A stretch of 64,000 bases of DNA from Desulfobacter vibrioformis DSM 8776 (GTDB lineage Bacteria > Desulfobacterota > Desulfobacteria > Desulfobacterales > Desulfobacteraceae), in assembly GCF_000745975.1 (NCBI RefSeq), contig NZ_JQKJ01000010.1, positions 1 through 64,000 on the forward strand, in the 5' to 3' direction. A model generated the notes under the pieces. It was not told the DNA's origin, made no database searches, and worked only from the letters and a program-made list of their open reading frames with translations. Of this stretch, positions 49,145-59,072 are shown piece by piece; position 1 is the stretch's first letter, and each line of letters begins with the position of its first letter. Both the position numbers and the translations under genes were made by a program.

Positions 49145-49383
49145 ATGACGGGACTTTAGAAAGAAATCGTGAAAAAGTCAACCCATGTTAAGCACCCGGA
49201 TATTTTAGACAGAATCCTTATCTGTGCGTCCTTAAAAATGTTTCATTTTAAACATTTCCCGGGTTTTGTATTGACTCCCATTTTAATGGTATTTATTCTA
49301 ACTGGTACGCTGTCAATTATGATATGATGGCTGCAATCACATAAGAATGACCCCTTGAATGTTCCAAATTAGGGAGTAAAACT

Positions 49384-51198
49384 ATGGAAAATCCTGACCT
49401 TGACCAAAAATTACCCGCACGTCTTGACGCGTTTCGCCGTCTGCACAGGCACACGCTTGACCACCGTGAACAATTCTGGGCTGCCCAGGCAGAGCGGCTG
49501 CAATGGCAGACTGCTTTTTCTTGTGTGGTCAAGGAAGATTTTTCCAGGCCCATGGCATCCTGGTTCTGTCACGGACAGATCAATGCCGCCCAAAACGCAC
49601 TTCACAGAATAATCGAAACAGGGAAGGGAGAATCACCGGCCCTGGTCTTTTATCAAAAATCCGGCCACGTGGACACCCTGACGTTTAATGAACTTAAAAA
49701 CAGAGTACTCAGCCTTGCAGCGGCTTTTCACCGGGACGATCTTGTCCCGGGAGACTGCATTGCCTTAAATCTCCCAAACTGTCCTGAATTTATCATCAGC
49801 GCCCTGGCAGCCGCCTATCTTGGCATTACCTACCTGCCCATCGGCTGCCATCTGCCCGCTTCCATTGTGGCAGAAGATGTCACTGCATCAAGGGCAAAAC
49901 TTGTAATCATGGCAGACAGCAACGCCTACGAAGAAAAAAAAGGCCATGTCCAGACGGTCCGCGCCCTGCTTGAAGACCTGCCCATTCTCATTTCAGATGA
50001 AAAACTTGAAGGGGTCCCAACGCTTGAAGAATACGTAGGCCAGGCAGATCCTTCCGGACTTGAGCCGGCTTGCCCCCAGGCAGATCATCCCCTGTTTGCT
50101 ATTTATGAAAACCGCCTTGCCGGCAAACATGTGGGGTCTGTTTTTCCAACAGGCGGATTTCTGGTCCAGGCCCACACCTCCTTTGATGATATTTTTAACA
50201 AAGCCCTTGTTCAGGACAAACCCAGGATGATTGTCAACACGCTGGATATGTGCAAAGCGCATACCCAGGCATACGGGCTGTGGGGACCTTTGACCAATGG
50301 CACAGGTATTATCCTCATTGATAAAAAAATCCGGGTGAATACCATTGAAGAGATTCTCAATGATCAGCCAAATCCGGCCCTGCTTTGCCGGCCGACGTTG
50401 ATTTCAGAACTCAGGGAACAGCTGGGACAGGAGGGACAGCTGAACACGGCCAAACGGTTTCCCGTAATTGCCTGTTGCGGGAACGCCCTGCCCCCCCGGC
50501 TGGTCAAATATGCAGACGGCATACTGGTAAACGGTCCGGAACGGGTGGTGAACCTGTGGGTGCAGAGCAAAAGCGGTACCGCCCTGCTCAATTCATATCC
50601 GACCCCGGAGCTGAACCGCCCCGGCGCCCTCGGATTCGGCGCTTTAGGGGTGGAGCCCTTGATCATGAGCGATTTTGGAGAACCCTGTAAAACCAACATC
50701 AGCGGCAACCTGATTTTTGACCGGTCATGGCCGGCCATGGCAACAGCCACCATCGGCACAGCCGAACATTTTAAAAAAACCTATTTTTCAAAATTCCCAG
50801 GCTGTTTCTTTACCTACGACGGGGTCAGGTCTGACAAAGACGGTTTTTTCTGGTTCATGGGACGGCTTGATGACATCATCAAGGTCAAAGGACAGGGCCT
50901 GGGCGCGTCCTTGATCGAAACGATGCTGACCTCCCACCCCCTGGTTGAAGAAGCTGCTATTATCGGCGCCCAGGACACATCCGGGGAGGATATTGTGGCC
51001 TTCGTGGTGCCCCGTAATCCGATTCAGGATGAACAAAAATGTATTAACCAGATAAAGGATTATATTGCTGATAAAATCGGGCGTTTTGCCGTACCCAAAA
51101 AAATCATCATCACGGATCAGCTGCCAAAGACCCCCACAGGAAAACTGTTCAGATCTGTTTTGCGCCGCATTGCAGCCGGGGAGGAACCCCTTGACTGA
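49384..51198 (+). CDS. Acetyl-CoA-synthetase-like protein with degenerate catalytic motifs
   Basis: The 604-residue protein aligns in layout with AMP-forming acyl-CoA synthetases (Acs). It has an N-terminal Acs-like cap, PGDCIALNLPNCPEF, the FPTGGFLVQAH segment after the P-loop, GRLDDIIKVKGQGLG, and the C-terminal lysine in TPTGK. The P-loop itself, normally YTSGSTGKPKG, reads YENRLAGKHVG (241-251). The adenine-site motif, normally WWQTETG, reads LWVQSKSG (391-398). Ordinary adenylation seems compromised. It is followed by the Buk-Ptb-like fusion in the same direction. Confidence 0.8.
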   Translation: MENPDLDQKLPARLDAFRRLHRHTLDHREQFWAAQAERLQWQTAFSCVVKEDFSRPMASWFCHGQINAAQNALHRIIETGKGESPALVFYQKSGHVDTLTFNELKNRVLSLAAAFHRDDLVPGDCIALNLPNCPEFIISALAAAYLGITYLPIGCHLPASIVAEDVTASRAKLVIMADSNAYEEKKGHVQTVRALLEDLPILISDEKLEGVPTLEEYVGQADPSGLEPACPQADHPLFAIYENRLAGKHVGSVFPTGGFLVQAHTSFDDIFNKALVQDKPRMIVNTLDMCKAHTQAYGLWGPLTNGTGIILIDKKIRVNTIEEILNDQPNPALLCRPTLISELREQLGQEGQLNTAKRFPVIACCGNALPPRLVKYADGILVNGPERVVNLWVQSKSGTALLNSYPTPELNRPGALGFGALGVEPLIMSDFGEPCKTNISGNLIFDRSWPAMATATIGTAEHFKKTYFSKFPGCFFTYDGVRSDKDGFFWFMGRLDDIIKVKGQGLGASLIETMLTSHPLVEEAAIIGAQDTSGEDIVAFVVPRNPIQDEQKCINQIKDYIADKIGRFAVPKKIIITDQLPKTPTGKLFRSVLRRIAAGEEPLD

Positions 51199-51338
51199 CA
51201 TATCAGCCAGAGCGAACAAAAGACTTGGAAAATTGATTGACGATAAATAAACGCACACGGGCCACAAGCCCACAACAAATAATGAAACTGAAACGCCAAC
51301 AATGCAGGGTAAAACGGTACGCCCCAGGCGATCCGCCC

Positions 51339-51370
51339 TCTTGTTTCCTGTATCTTGTTTCTAGTTTCAT
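51339..51370. repeat. AGAAACA-type A-rich repeat (inverse copy)
   Basis: Read on the minus strand the stretch is a series of GAAACTAGAAACAAGATACA-like units, the same motif as between nifD and nifK at 18790-18827. It lies between the synthetase-like gene and the Buk-Ptb fusion, about 20 bases before the GTG start. Confidence 0.55.
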
Positions 51371-51389
51371 GTAAAAGGGAGCCCTAAAA

Positions 51390-53855
51390 GTGAGCGCCAA
51401 ACTTCGCAATAAAATAATTGAAGCAGTGGGTGAAATCGGAAAAATCAATATTTCCATGTCCGCCTTTGAAAGGGATTTGACAGTGACCTGTGAAGCATGG
51501 CTGGCTGATCTTTCCGAACAGATAAAACAAGGCATGGGAACTTCGGATGCCATGATCATGAAAAGCGATCTTTCAGCCGTCATCGAGATCCTGATTAAAT
51601 CCCCCCCTTCCCCCGGTATCAATACCATTATAGGCGATGCCCTGACCATGATGCTGGAAATGGAACGTGCAGGCCAGGACAAATCCTGCGTGATACAACG
51701 TCTTCTCGGTCCATCCCTGGCCAAAGAAGCCCGGCAGAATGAGATGAAATTTCTGTTGCTGAATCCGGGCACGCCCTCCACCCGGATTGCCGCATACCAG
51801 GGTCTGGAACAGGTGCATAGTTTTGAGATCCATGTTCTTCCCGATGAGGAAGACAGCTTAGATCATCGGGTCAAGGCTGTGGCAGCGCATCTGGACCGCG
51901 CCGGAATTGATCTTGCCTCCTTTGACGGCATCGCCTGCCAGGGCGGATTTCTCAAACCCATCCCATCCGGAACCTACCGGGTGGTCCCGGAAATGGTCAC
52001 AGACCTTGTGGAAGCGCCGTTGCGGTCCCATGCCAGCAATATGGGTATTCCCATGGGCATGGAACTGGCCCGGATGGCAGGCCATCAAAAGGATCTGCTT
52101 TTGACCACCACAGATCCCTTTGTCTGCGACGAAATGGATCTGGTGGACCGGGTTACAGGATTTATAAAAATCAAGCGCAACGGTGCCGGGGCACATTATT
52201 TAAATCACAAGGCTGTGTGGCGGATCGTGGCCTCTTTGATGAATCAGGCACCGGAACAGGTGAATGCCGTCACCGCCCATGTGGGCGGAGGCACCTCCCT
52301 TGCCGCACACAGACAAGGACAGGTCACCATGCTCATAGATGCCTATTCCGGCCTGCCGTCTACAAGCAGGAGCGGTGCCATAGACATTGACCGGGTCATC
52401 AAAGCCATCAAATCCAAGGAGATCTCCATCCGGGATCTTGAACAGGTTCTGGACAGCCGGGGCGGACTGCTCTCACTTGTGGGCACCAATGATTTTTACG
52501 CCATGATCGGATTCCTGCGCCAGGGTGCCACCCCTGTGCAGCGCAAAAAAATAGAACTGGTCCAGAACTTTCTGGCAAGAAAAATCGCCGGCGGCATGCT
52601 CAAGCTGACCGCGGACGGGGCAGATGTCAGGGTGATGGCGATCACCGGCGGACTTGCCAAAAATCCGGACATGATGCACCGGGTCAAACAGAATATCGCA
52701 GGACGTTACCCCGTGGTAACCATGCCCGGTTACTTTGAACATGAAGCCCTGGCTGCCGGACAGATCCGGGGGTATTATGCCTCTGAAACACTCAAGGACT
52801 ACGAAACCGAACGGAATGCCCTGGAAAAAAGAAGGCATGATGAAGACGCATTGATCGACACCCCGGTATTCAAACGCGAAATCAGGTTCAAGAAAAAAGG
52901 CGCGCCGTTGACCACCTTGGACGATATTATTGATGCAGCATACCTGACGGTCGAAGAAAATTATGCCCCAACCATCGCCATTGTGGGTGCCAACAACGAA
53001 GAGGCGATCCAGGCGGCCAAAAGGGCCAATGAAGAAGGCCGGTTCCGCATCTCCAAATTCGTGCTCCTTGGCGATTTCCAGGAGATCAGCCAGATGGCCT
53101 ATGAATACGACCTTGTCATTGACAATGACAACTACACCATCTTTGATACGGAGAACCCCGTAGAAGAAGCTGTCAACCTTTTGGACGAGGGCAAGGTTGA
53201 TATTCTCATGAAAGGGTCCATCCATACAGAAGATATTCTCAGGGGATTTTTTAAATACCTGAAAGCCAGCGGCCGGCTTCAAAAAGGCCAGGTCATGAGC
53301 CACACCGCCATTGTGGATATCCCCACCCGAAACAAATTGCTGGCATTTTCAGACGGTGCGTTAAACACTTACCCTGATGAAGAAAAACGTGTGGCGATCC
53401 TTGAAAATGCATTAAAAGTGGTACATAACCTGAATATCAAGGTTCCCAAGGTGGCAGTGGTCTCTGCCGTTGAAAACGTAAACCGCAGCGTGGACAGCTC
53501 CATTGAAGCAGAACGGATTGCTGCCCGTTTTGCAGACAGGGACGACTGCATTGTGGAAGGCCCCTTGTCTTTGGATGTGGCCATGGATCCTGCCATTGCC
53601 AAAGAAAAGCATTACACTGGCCGGATCCAAGGCAATGCCGATGTGCTGATCCTGCCGGACATTGATTCGGGCAATATTTTATGGAAAACCCTGACAACCC
53701 AGTCAGGGGCAGCCCTTGCCGGGGTTATTCTGTGTGGTGATATGCCCCTGATCCTGACGTCAAGGGGGGATTCGACACGGTCAAAACTGGCGTCACTGTC
53801 CCTTGCAATAAAATTTTACTTTGATATTAAAAAAGAAAACGGGGTGGCGTCTTAA
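51390..53855 (+). CDS. Fused butyrate kinase-like and phosphate butyryltransferase-like protein
   Basis: The 821-residue protein holds three parts. Residues 1-118 are an unassigned helical extension. Residues ~119-470 resemble butyrate kinase (FLLLNPGTPSTRIA; HASNMG; His297 in TAHVGGG; AITGGLA). Residues ~505-815 resemble phosphate butyryltransferase (AIVGANNEEA; ILMKGSIHT; VPDIDSGNIL). The pair normally converts butyryl-CoA to butyrate with ATP synthesis, on separate proteins. In the kinase part the usual GRGGLLKP reads CQGGFLKP, so the conserved Arg is Gln184. The start is GTG after AAGGGAG. It is probably co-transcribed with the synthetase-like gene. Confidence 0.85.
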   Translation: MSAKLRNKIIEAVGEIGKINISMSAFERDLTVTCEAWLADLSEQIKQGMGTSDAMIMKSDLSAVIEILIKSPPSPGINTIIGDALTMMLEMERAGQDKSCVIQRLLGPSLAKEARQNEMKFLLLNPGTPSTRIAAYQGLEQVHSFEIHVLPDEEDSLDHRVKAVAAHLDRAGIDLASFDGIACQGGFLKPIPSGTYRVVPEMVTDLVEAPLRSHASNMGIPMGMELARMAGHQKDLLLTTTDPFVCDEMDLVDRVTGFIKIKRNGAGAHYLNHKAVWRIVASLMNQAPEQVNAVTAHVGGGTSLAAHRQGQVTMLIDAYSGLPSTSRSGAIDIDRVIKAIKSKEISIRDLEQVLDSRGGLLSLVGTNDFYAMIGFLRQGATPVQRKKIELVQNFLARKIAGGMLKLTADGADVRVMAITGGLAKNPDMMHRVKQNIAGRYPVVTMPGYFEHEALAAGQIRGYYASETLKDYETERNALEKRRHDEDALIDTPVFKREIRFKKKGAPLTTLDDIIDAAYLTVEENYAPTIAIVGANNEEAIQAAKRANEEGRFRISKFVLLGDFQEISQMAYEYDLVIDNDNYTIFDTENPVEEAVNLLDEGKVDILMKGSIHTEDILRGFFKYLKASGRLQKGQVMSHTAIVDIPTRNKLLAFSDGALNTYPDEEKRVAILENALKVVHNLNIKVPKVAVVSAVENVNRSVDSSIEAERIAARFADRDDCIVEGPLSLDVAMDPAIAKEKHYTGRIQGNADVLILPDIDSGNILWKTLTTQSGAALAGVILCGDMPLILTSRGDSTRSKLASLSLAIKFYFDIKKENGVAS

Positions 53856-53940
53856 AATTATCGGCCTGCGGCACTTCTGGGAATAAATTTATAGTAAGCT
53901 ATGGGTGTCGAGATTTTGCATGCCGCGTTCGGCTTAACAC

Positions 53941-53969
53941 TTGACACGAAAAATTGATCCGCCTATATT
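53941..53969 (+). promoter_or_regulatory. Sigma-70-type promoter of the D-Ala-D-Ala carboxypeptidase gene
   Basis: TTGACA (53941-53946) and TATATT (53964-53969) are separated by exactly 17 bases, giving a leader of about 43 nt to the ATG at 54019. The -35 box coincides with a TTG that could be mistaken for a start codon. Confidence 0.75.
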
Positions 53970-54018
53970 TTGTCAAATAAAAAGGCTATTCTTTATTCAC
54001 CTTAAATATCTTGTGATA

Positions 54019-55335
54019 ATGCCGCAAACAAAAAAATCACGCAGTTTGAAACGCTCTTATCTTCTTTTCTTTACATTTATATTACTTTTATTTCAAGGAT
54101 ATGCCGCTTCTGCCGCACAATCTAAATCGAATTTACTCCCCCCGACGGTTCGAATTAACGACCAGGCGGTCCGGGCCGGACTTTTGTTCGATCTTTCTAC
54201 AGACACCATTGTATGGAATAAGAATATGCATCACACTTATCCCATTGCATCCCTGACCAAAATGATGGTGGGGTTGTTGGTCTTTGAAGATATTCGTGCC
54301 GGGAAAATATCCTGGGATACGCCTATTAGGGTCACCCCGGAAGCGACCCGTGTGGGAGGCTCCATGGTCGGGCTGAAATCAGGCATCTCTCTTTGCGTGG
54401 AGGACCTGATGAAAGCAGCCCTTATATCCTCGGGCAATGATGCGACATATCTTTTATCCCAGTATTTGGGCGGTACCGAACAAAACTTCGTGTATCGAAT
54501 GAACCAGCGCGCGAAACAACTGGGCATGGCGTCAACGGGTTTTTCCAACGCCACCGGCATGCCCGCGCCGAACAGTTATAATGACAATTATTCCAGTCCT
54601 TCGGATCTTCTTCTGCTTTGCAGGGAAATGCTTAAATATGATAAGTTGCTGCAAATTACCCGCATGGGTGAATCCGTGATCTCGCAAGGTGGAAAACTCA
54701 TACGGCTGAGAAATCATAACCAACTTGTGAAGACCTATGAAGAGGTGGACGGATTAAAAACAGGATTCACCAATAATGCGCAATTTTGCCTGGCGGCCAC
54801 TTCGGAAAAAAACGGCCGACGGATGATCGCCATTGCATTGGGTATTGCGTGCAAGTCCGTGAGAAATCGATTTGTCGGCAGTATACTTTCCCAATCCTAT
54901 ATCGCTTTAGGCATGGGATCTCTCCATTCCAAAACCAGGTCAGCCATAGCCATCAAACCCAAAGAGACCCATTCTGCTCCCGACGCAGAGACTTGCCATC
55001 GGGTACGAAAGGGAGATACCCTCTATGGTATCTCAAAACAGTATGGATGTTCGATTGAACAATTGAAAAGTTGGAACGGTCTTCAAGGAAGTGAGATCCA
55101 TCTGGGTCAGAAATTGCGCATACATAAAAATTCCGGCGCAATTTATACCTTGATGCCTCGACCCGCCGAGACAACCGTTATTTACTACAAAGTCCTGCCC
55201 GGTGATACGCTTTGGAAGATTTCTAAAAAATATAATGGAATATCAGTCGAAAGATTGATCCAGCTCAACAGGCTGAAACGGGCCAGTGATTTGAAAGCGG
55301 GTGATACCGTTAAAATCGTTCTCAACCTTGGGTAA
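54019..55335 (+). CDS. D-alanyl-D-alanine carboxypeptidase (PBP5-like) with two LysM domains
   Basis: The 438-residue protein starts at ATG 54019, just after the promoter. A signal peptide (hydrophobic run LLFFTFILLLFQGY, then AASAAQ) precedes the peptidase_S11 domain, which has SLTK (catalytic Ser), SGN and KTG in order. Two LysM repeats follow, HRVRKGDTLYGISKQYG and YKVLPGDTLWKISKKYN, replacing the usual C-terminal amphipathic anchor of PBP5. It should trim pentapeptides while held on peptidoglycan by LysM. It converges on the class-A-like PBP gene. Confidence 0.92.
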   Translation: MPQTKKSRSLKRSYLLFFTFILLLFQGYAASAAQSKSNLLPPTVRINDQAVRAGLLFDLSTDTIVWNKNMHHTYPIASLTKMMVGLLVFEDIRAGKISWDTPIRVTPEATRVGGSMVGLKSGISLCVEDLMKAALISSGNDATYLLSQYLGGTEQNFVYRMNQRAKQLGMASTGFSNATGMPAPNSYNDNYSSPSDLLLLCREMLKYDKLLQITRMGESVISQGGKLIRLRNHNQLVKTYEEVDGLKTGFTNNAQFCLAATSEKNGRRMIAIALGIACKSVRNRFVGSILSQSYIALGMGSLHSKTRSAIAIKPKETHSAPDAETCHRVRKGDTLYGISKQYGCSIEQLKSWNGLQGSEIHLGQKLRIHKNSGAIYTLMPRPAETTVIYYKVLPGDTLWKISKKYNGISVERLIQLNRLKRASDLKAGDTVKIVLNLG

Positions 55336-55480
55336 TTTAGGCTCGGCGCATCCCATGGGGCGCGCAGCACCGGAAAAATTCATACCGCCATCGCTCGTGA
55401 GGCCGCAGTAATGATCAAAAATTGTGTTCAGGGGTTAGGTGGTGCATCCACCGCCAATATCATGTCCAAAACTTTTTTGT

Positions 55481-58400
55481 TCACCGGGGCCGCTGCGGCC
55501 CGCCGGCTGTCAACAACGGCATCAACTTGGGCGCTGCGGCCTTAAGGAGCTGTACTGCAAGACCGCTTGTGAAAGTATAGTCATCGGCATCCTGGCCATC
55601 CACATAGGCGGTGACGACGCCGTAAAACCGATCGCCGATGAAAAAGACAAAAACGGCGGTGCGGTTTATTGCCTTGGAGGAAATGAGTTGCCCCCCAGAA
55701 CTGTAGATATTGTGGCGGTTGTCGCCAGTGCCTGTTTTACCGCCTATGGCCAAAGATGTTCCGTCTGAAAGTAAAAATGCGCTGCGAATCCGCTGCGCCG
55801 TACCGTTTTCGACCACTCCTGAAAGCGCCTGGCGCAGCTCCTCGGCCACTTCCGGATGCATCACCTGCTCCCCCTGGCTTTTTTGATATGTCAGTCTGGT
55901 TTCATAGGGCGTTTTTTCTCCAAAACTAAGTGCCTGAATCTGAAAGGTGGGATACCACCTGCCCTTGTTCAAAACAATGCCCACAAGTTCTGCCAGGGAG
56001 TCCGGCCGATCTGCAGAGCTGCCGATGGCAGTGGCGTAGGAAGGCACCAGGCTGTTAAACGGATATTTCAAGCGCTTCCATTCCGAAAAGATTTCGCTGA
56101 ACGCTTCCTCTTCAAGAAGGGCTCGGATACGTACATCCTGTTTGTTTTTTCTGGAGGTCTTGAACAGCCATGTGTAGACCTCCTGGCGTTCCGCCGCGCT
56201 GTTTTGAATCACCTCGCCCTGCCTGGCATCCGGGTGCCGGTTCAGATAGGCCAGGGTCCACAACTCCAGAGGATGTATCCTGGTAATGTAGCCCAGATCC
56301 ACAAGCGAATAGGCATCAGGGGCAGATTTTTCGAAAAGCCCTGACAGGGTGCCACCGACACCCTGTCCGTTTTTTAAATGCCCTGCAAGAAACGTCGTAA
56401 ATTCGTCCAGACCAGCCTCCGGTTTGATATAGCGAAAAACAGCCGCCAGATTTTTCGGATTTTTGCGCATTCCCTCCAGCAGGATGTCAAAGGCCTCGCC
56501 AAAGGGTTTTCCTGCGTATTTGCGGTAAAACCGCTGAAGAAAAATGCGCCCCTCCTGATCCGCAAATTTGGCCAGGTAGTTATGCCGCCCGGGGGCCTTG
56601 GCATCTGATAGAAGCTGCCGAACACCTGGGATCTGATATTTGTAGTACTGGGCAATGTCCCGCATTAACCGAATGAACACCAGGTTGATGGATTGATTAA
56701 AGGCATCCTGCACGGAAAAGATGCGGGTATCATCCCGGTCATCAAAGTTGGAAAAGGTGTGAACCCCGCCGCCGGTGAAAAACTGCTCGTGGGGACTTGC
56801 CGAATAGCGGCGCTGCATGGCGGCGGTCAGCATGGCGGAAAGTTCCCTGTCGCCGGCGCGGCTCAGGAAAGAGATCACCCAGCGGCTCAGGTGGTCCGCC
56901 GCGTCCACCTCCACTGCGGCTAATTCTGCCCGGGAGAGCGAATGATATTGTTCATGCAGGGCAGCAATTATCTCAAGATAGGTCGCCAAAGTCCGAAATT
57001 TGGCTGATGACCCGAGCTCCAGCTTGGTGCCCGAATTGATGTTGAGCGGCTGATCAAGCGTGTCGGTCTGGAGGCGCATTAAATTGGCCCCTTCAGACCG
57101 CTCATACAAGGTGAGGCTGTAAACGATATTGGACGGATCGCCATCTCCAAGGAGGTGATAGCCGTAAAGACCTTTCTTCCGGGCTGTTGAGGGATCACTG
57201 AAGCTTTTGAGCAAACTGGTCATTTCCTGCTGTACAGATTGATCCACCGTGCTGGTAACGGAGAGATCAAAACGGTCCAGCCGATACAACCGGTCGACAT
57301 CCAGCAGGTGCAGCAACTGGACTCTGATCGCATTGAGCGCCTTTCGAGAAAGAAATGATTCGGTCCCCGGGGCCGCCACCCGCTCCTGAATGACGACAGG
57401 TGCCACTATCGCCGCATCCCTTTCCCCCGGTGTAATGATACCGGCCTGGGCCAGCAGACGAAGGTAACTGTTGGTTTTGGCTTCCAGGACGGCAGGGTCT
57501 TCCGAAAGAAAATACGATGGACGGCGTTGGGCTACAAAAAGGCTGACCACCTCTTTCAAGGCAGCGGCCCTGGCCTTCGCGGCTGAACCGGTTAATTTCG
57601 AGGGCCGCTCCGCCAGCAGGCAGATGGTTTCGCTAAAGTCGGCCCCGTACCAGGCATACAACCCATCACCAAGCCCCATGACTTCCCCGTGCCCGGTAAT
57701 TGCACCCAGGGGCATGGAGTTAATAAAATCGCATAGAATACCGTATCGGGCCTTCAAGGTTTCCGGTCCGTCCAGATAAGCACGCATGCTGGCAGATACC
57801 ATCTGTTGAAATTTGTCCGTTACAGACAGTGTCAGGCCTTGGGACGAATGGCGGAATTTTTCGATCTGGGTCGCCAGGGTGCTCCCCCCCGGAACATTTC
57901 GACTGCTGTCCACCGCTCTGATCCCTATCTCCAACGCCGCAGCGGCGAGACGTTTCCATTCCACGGCGGGATTTTTAAAAGGATAGCGTGTGTCCAGGAG
58001 TTCCCGGTTTTCGATGTAGAGCAAGATCTTTGCGATGATGTCCGGGATCTGGCTGTAATCTGAAAAAATATGTTCAGGATAGGCTGTGGCATAGATAAAA
58101 TGCCCCGAACGGTCTTCAATACGAAGACCGGCCTGGGATTTTTCCCGGTACGCGGGATAAAATCCAGCCTGGGTGTATTGAAGCAGAAATGGAGAAAAGC
58201 AGGCCTGCTCTTCGATATTGTAACCTGCGGCGTCGAGATTTCGAAGAAAAGTCGGCAATTCTACATACCCAAGCCGCGTATCGTAGGGACCTGCCTTGGG
58301 GAACTCAATGGACGGACTTTTTCCGGGAACAACCCGTACACGGATCTTTGCAGCCATCTTGCTGAAGCAATAAGCCTGCAACGCAGAGGTGCGAAGCTCA

Positions 58401-58624
58401 TGAATCACCCCAGAGATTACCGCCAGGATCAACAGAAATATGAAAATCCTTCGAACCATGCACCACACCTGTTTGCATCCTGTTCTGACTTTCATCATAG
58501 GCTTTTCGGTTCGGGGCATGTGAGTCTGAAATAGCGGCCTCGGGCCTATTTCAAAACGATCATCTTGTATTGAATAGGCTTCCTCGAATGAAGGAGGATC
58601 TGACTGGGATAGCTTGTGGTTCAA
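55481..58624 (-). CDS. Class-A penicillin-binding protein-like transglycosylase/transpeptidase
   Basis: The 1047-residue protein has one membrane helix near 58-75. A GT51-like domain follows, with IENRELL (catalytic Glu region) and GGSTLATQ. A transpeptidase domain has SSAK, QSIN and KTGTGDN in order. The start is TTG with GAGG six bases upstream; later ATGs before the helix are possible. GT51 motifs deviate from EDRxFxxH and GGSTITQQ, so polymerase activity may be altered. The length exceeds typical PBP1 (about 750-900), with the extra mass between the domains and before the KTG. Confidence 0.82.
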   Translation of the reverse strand: MNHKLSQSDPPSFEEAYSIQDDRFEIGPRPLFQTHMPRTEKPMMKVRTGCKQVWCMVRRIFIFLLILAVISGVIHELRTSALQAYCFSKMAAKIRVRVVPGKSPSIEFPKAGPYDTRLGYVELPTFLRNLDAAGYNIEEQACFSPFLLQYTQAGFYPAYREKSQAGLRIEDRSGHFIYATAYPEHIFSDYSQIPDIIAKILLYIENRELLDTRYPFKNPAVEWKRLAAAALEIGIRAVDSSRNVPGGSTLATQIEKFRHSSQGLTLSVTDKFQQMVSASMRAYLDGPETLKARYGILCDFINSMPLGAITGHGEVMGLGDGLYAWYGADFSETICLLAERPSKLTGSAAKARAAALKEVVSLFVAQRRPSYFLSEDPAVLEAKTNSYLRLLAQAGIITPGERDAAIVAPVVIQERVAAPGTESFLSRKALNAIRVQLLHLLDVDRLYRLDRFDLSVTSTVDQSVQQEMTSLLKSFSDPSTARKKGLYGYHLLGDGDPSNIVYSLTLYERSEGANLMRLQTDTLDQPLNINSGTKLELGSSAKFRTLATYLEIIAALHEQYHSLSRAELAAVEVDAADHLSRWVISFLSRAGDRELSAMLTAAMQRRYSASPHEQFFTGGGVHTFSNFDDRDDTRIFSVQDAFNQSINLVFIRLMRDIAQYYKYQIPGVRQLLSDAKAPGRHNYLAKFADQEGRIFLQRFYRKYAGKPFGEAFDILLEGMRKNPKNLAAVFRYIKPEAGLDEFTTFLAGHLKNGQGVGGTLSGLFEKSAPDAYSLVDLGYITRIHPLELWTLAYLNRHPDARQGEVIQNSAAERQEVYTWLFKTSRKNKQDVRIRALLEEEAFSEIFSEWKRLKYPFNSLVPSYATAIGSSADRPDSLAELVGIVLNKGRWYPTFQIQALSFGEKTPYETRLTYQKSQGEQVMHPEVAEELRQALSGVVENGTAQRIRSAFLLSDGTSLAIGGKTGTGDNRHNIYSSGGQLISSKAINRTAVFVFFIGDRFYGVVTAYVDGQDADDYTFTSGLAVQLLKAAAPKLMPLLTAGGPQRPR

Positions 58625-58689
58625 TTTTGGCCTCGGTTTATTTCACAAAAGATTCTTTTCAATAACGGCCATGGGCTGAGCCTGACATA

Positions 58690-59002
58690 TCAATTATCAG
58701 GCTCGGATATAATATTGCCAATCCTAATTTTCAGGCTGGCAGTCGCACAAAGCGACATTTCCGTTCACGTCAAGCGGAACTGCCTGCCACGGGGAAAAAC
58801 AATATTGTCGTTTTGGAAAACGATGGAAAAGCTGATCCGGAGGCAGTAGTAGGAAATCTTTATATCGCTTCCTGAGCCCGGATTTAAGCAGTACCTTAAA
58901 AATTGATTTGTCCAGCAGGCTCCCGTTGGTCATAAGACCGATCCAGCGTTTCATTAAAGATGCCGTTTTTACAAAATCTATAATTTCAGGTATCCTGAAC
59001 AA
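58690..59002 (-). pseudogene. Radical-SAM/SPASM protein remnant
   Basis: A 92-codon frame reads EIIDFVKTASLMKRW, LMTNGSLLDKSIFKVLL and, near the end, FSPWQAVPLDVNGNVALCDC, which is the style of a radical-SAM core joined to a SPASM cluster site. The frame stops at QPEN. In the +1 frame right after, IGNIISEPDN continues the expected SPASM sequence, so a frameshift has occurred. The N-terminal CxxxCxxC half is missing. It is a decayed gene. Confidence 0.6.
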
Positions 59003-59072
59003 AACTTGACTTGACAGTGGTCACGTTTCCCTAACGTTATTTTCCCTTTTCCCTTCGCAGTCGGGGTTGCTG

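Noticed and set aside
53941-54018. TTG start for the carboxypeptidase, 26 codons upstream
   Set aside because: The TTG is part of a near-perfect -35 box, and the ATG at 54019 gives a proper signal peptide.
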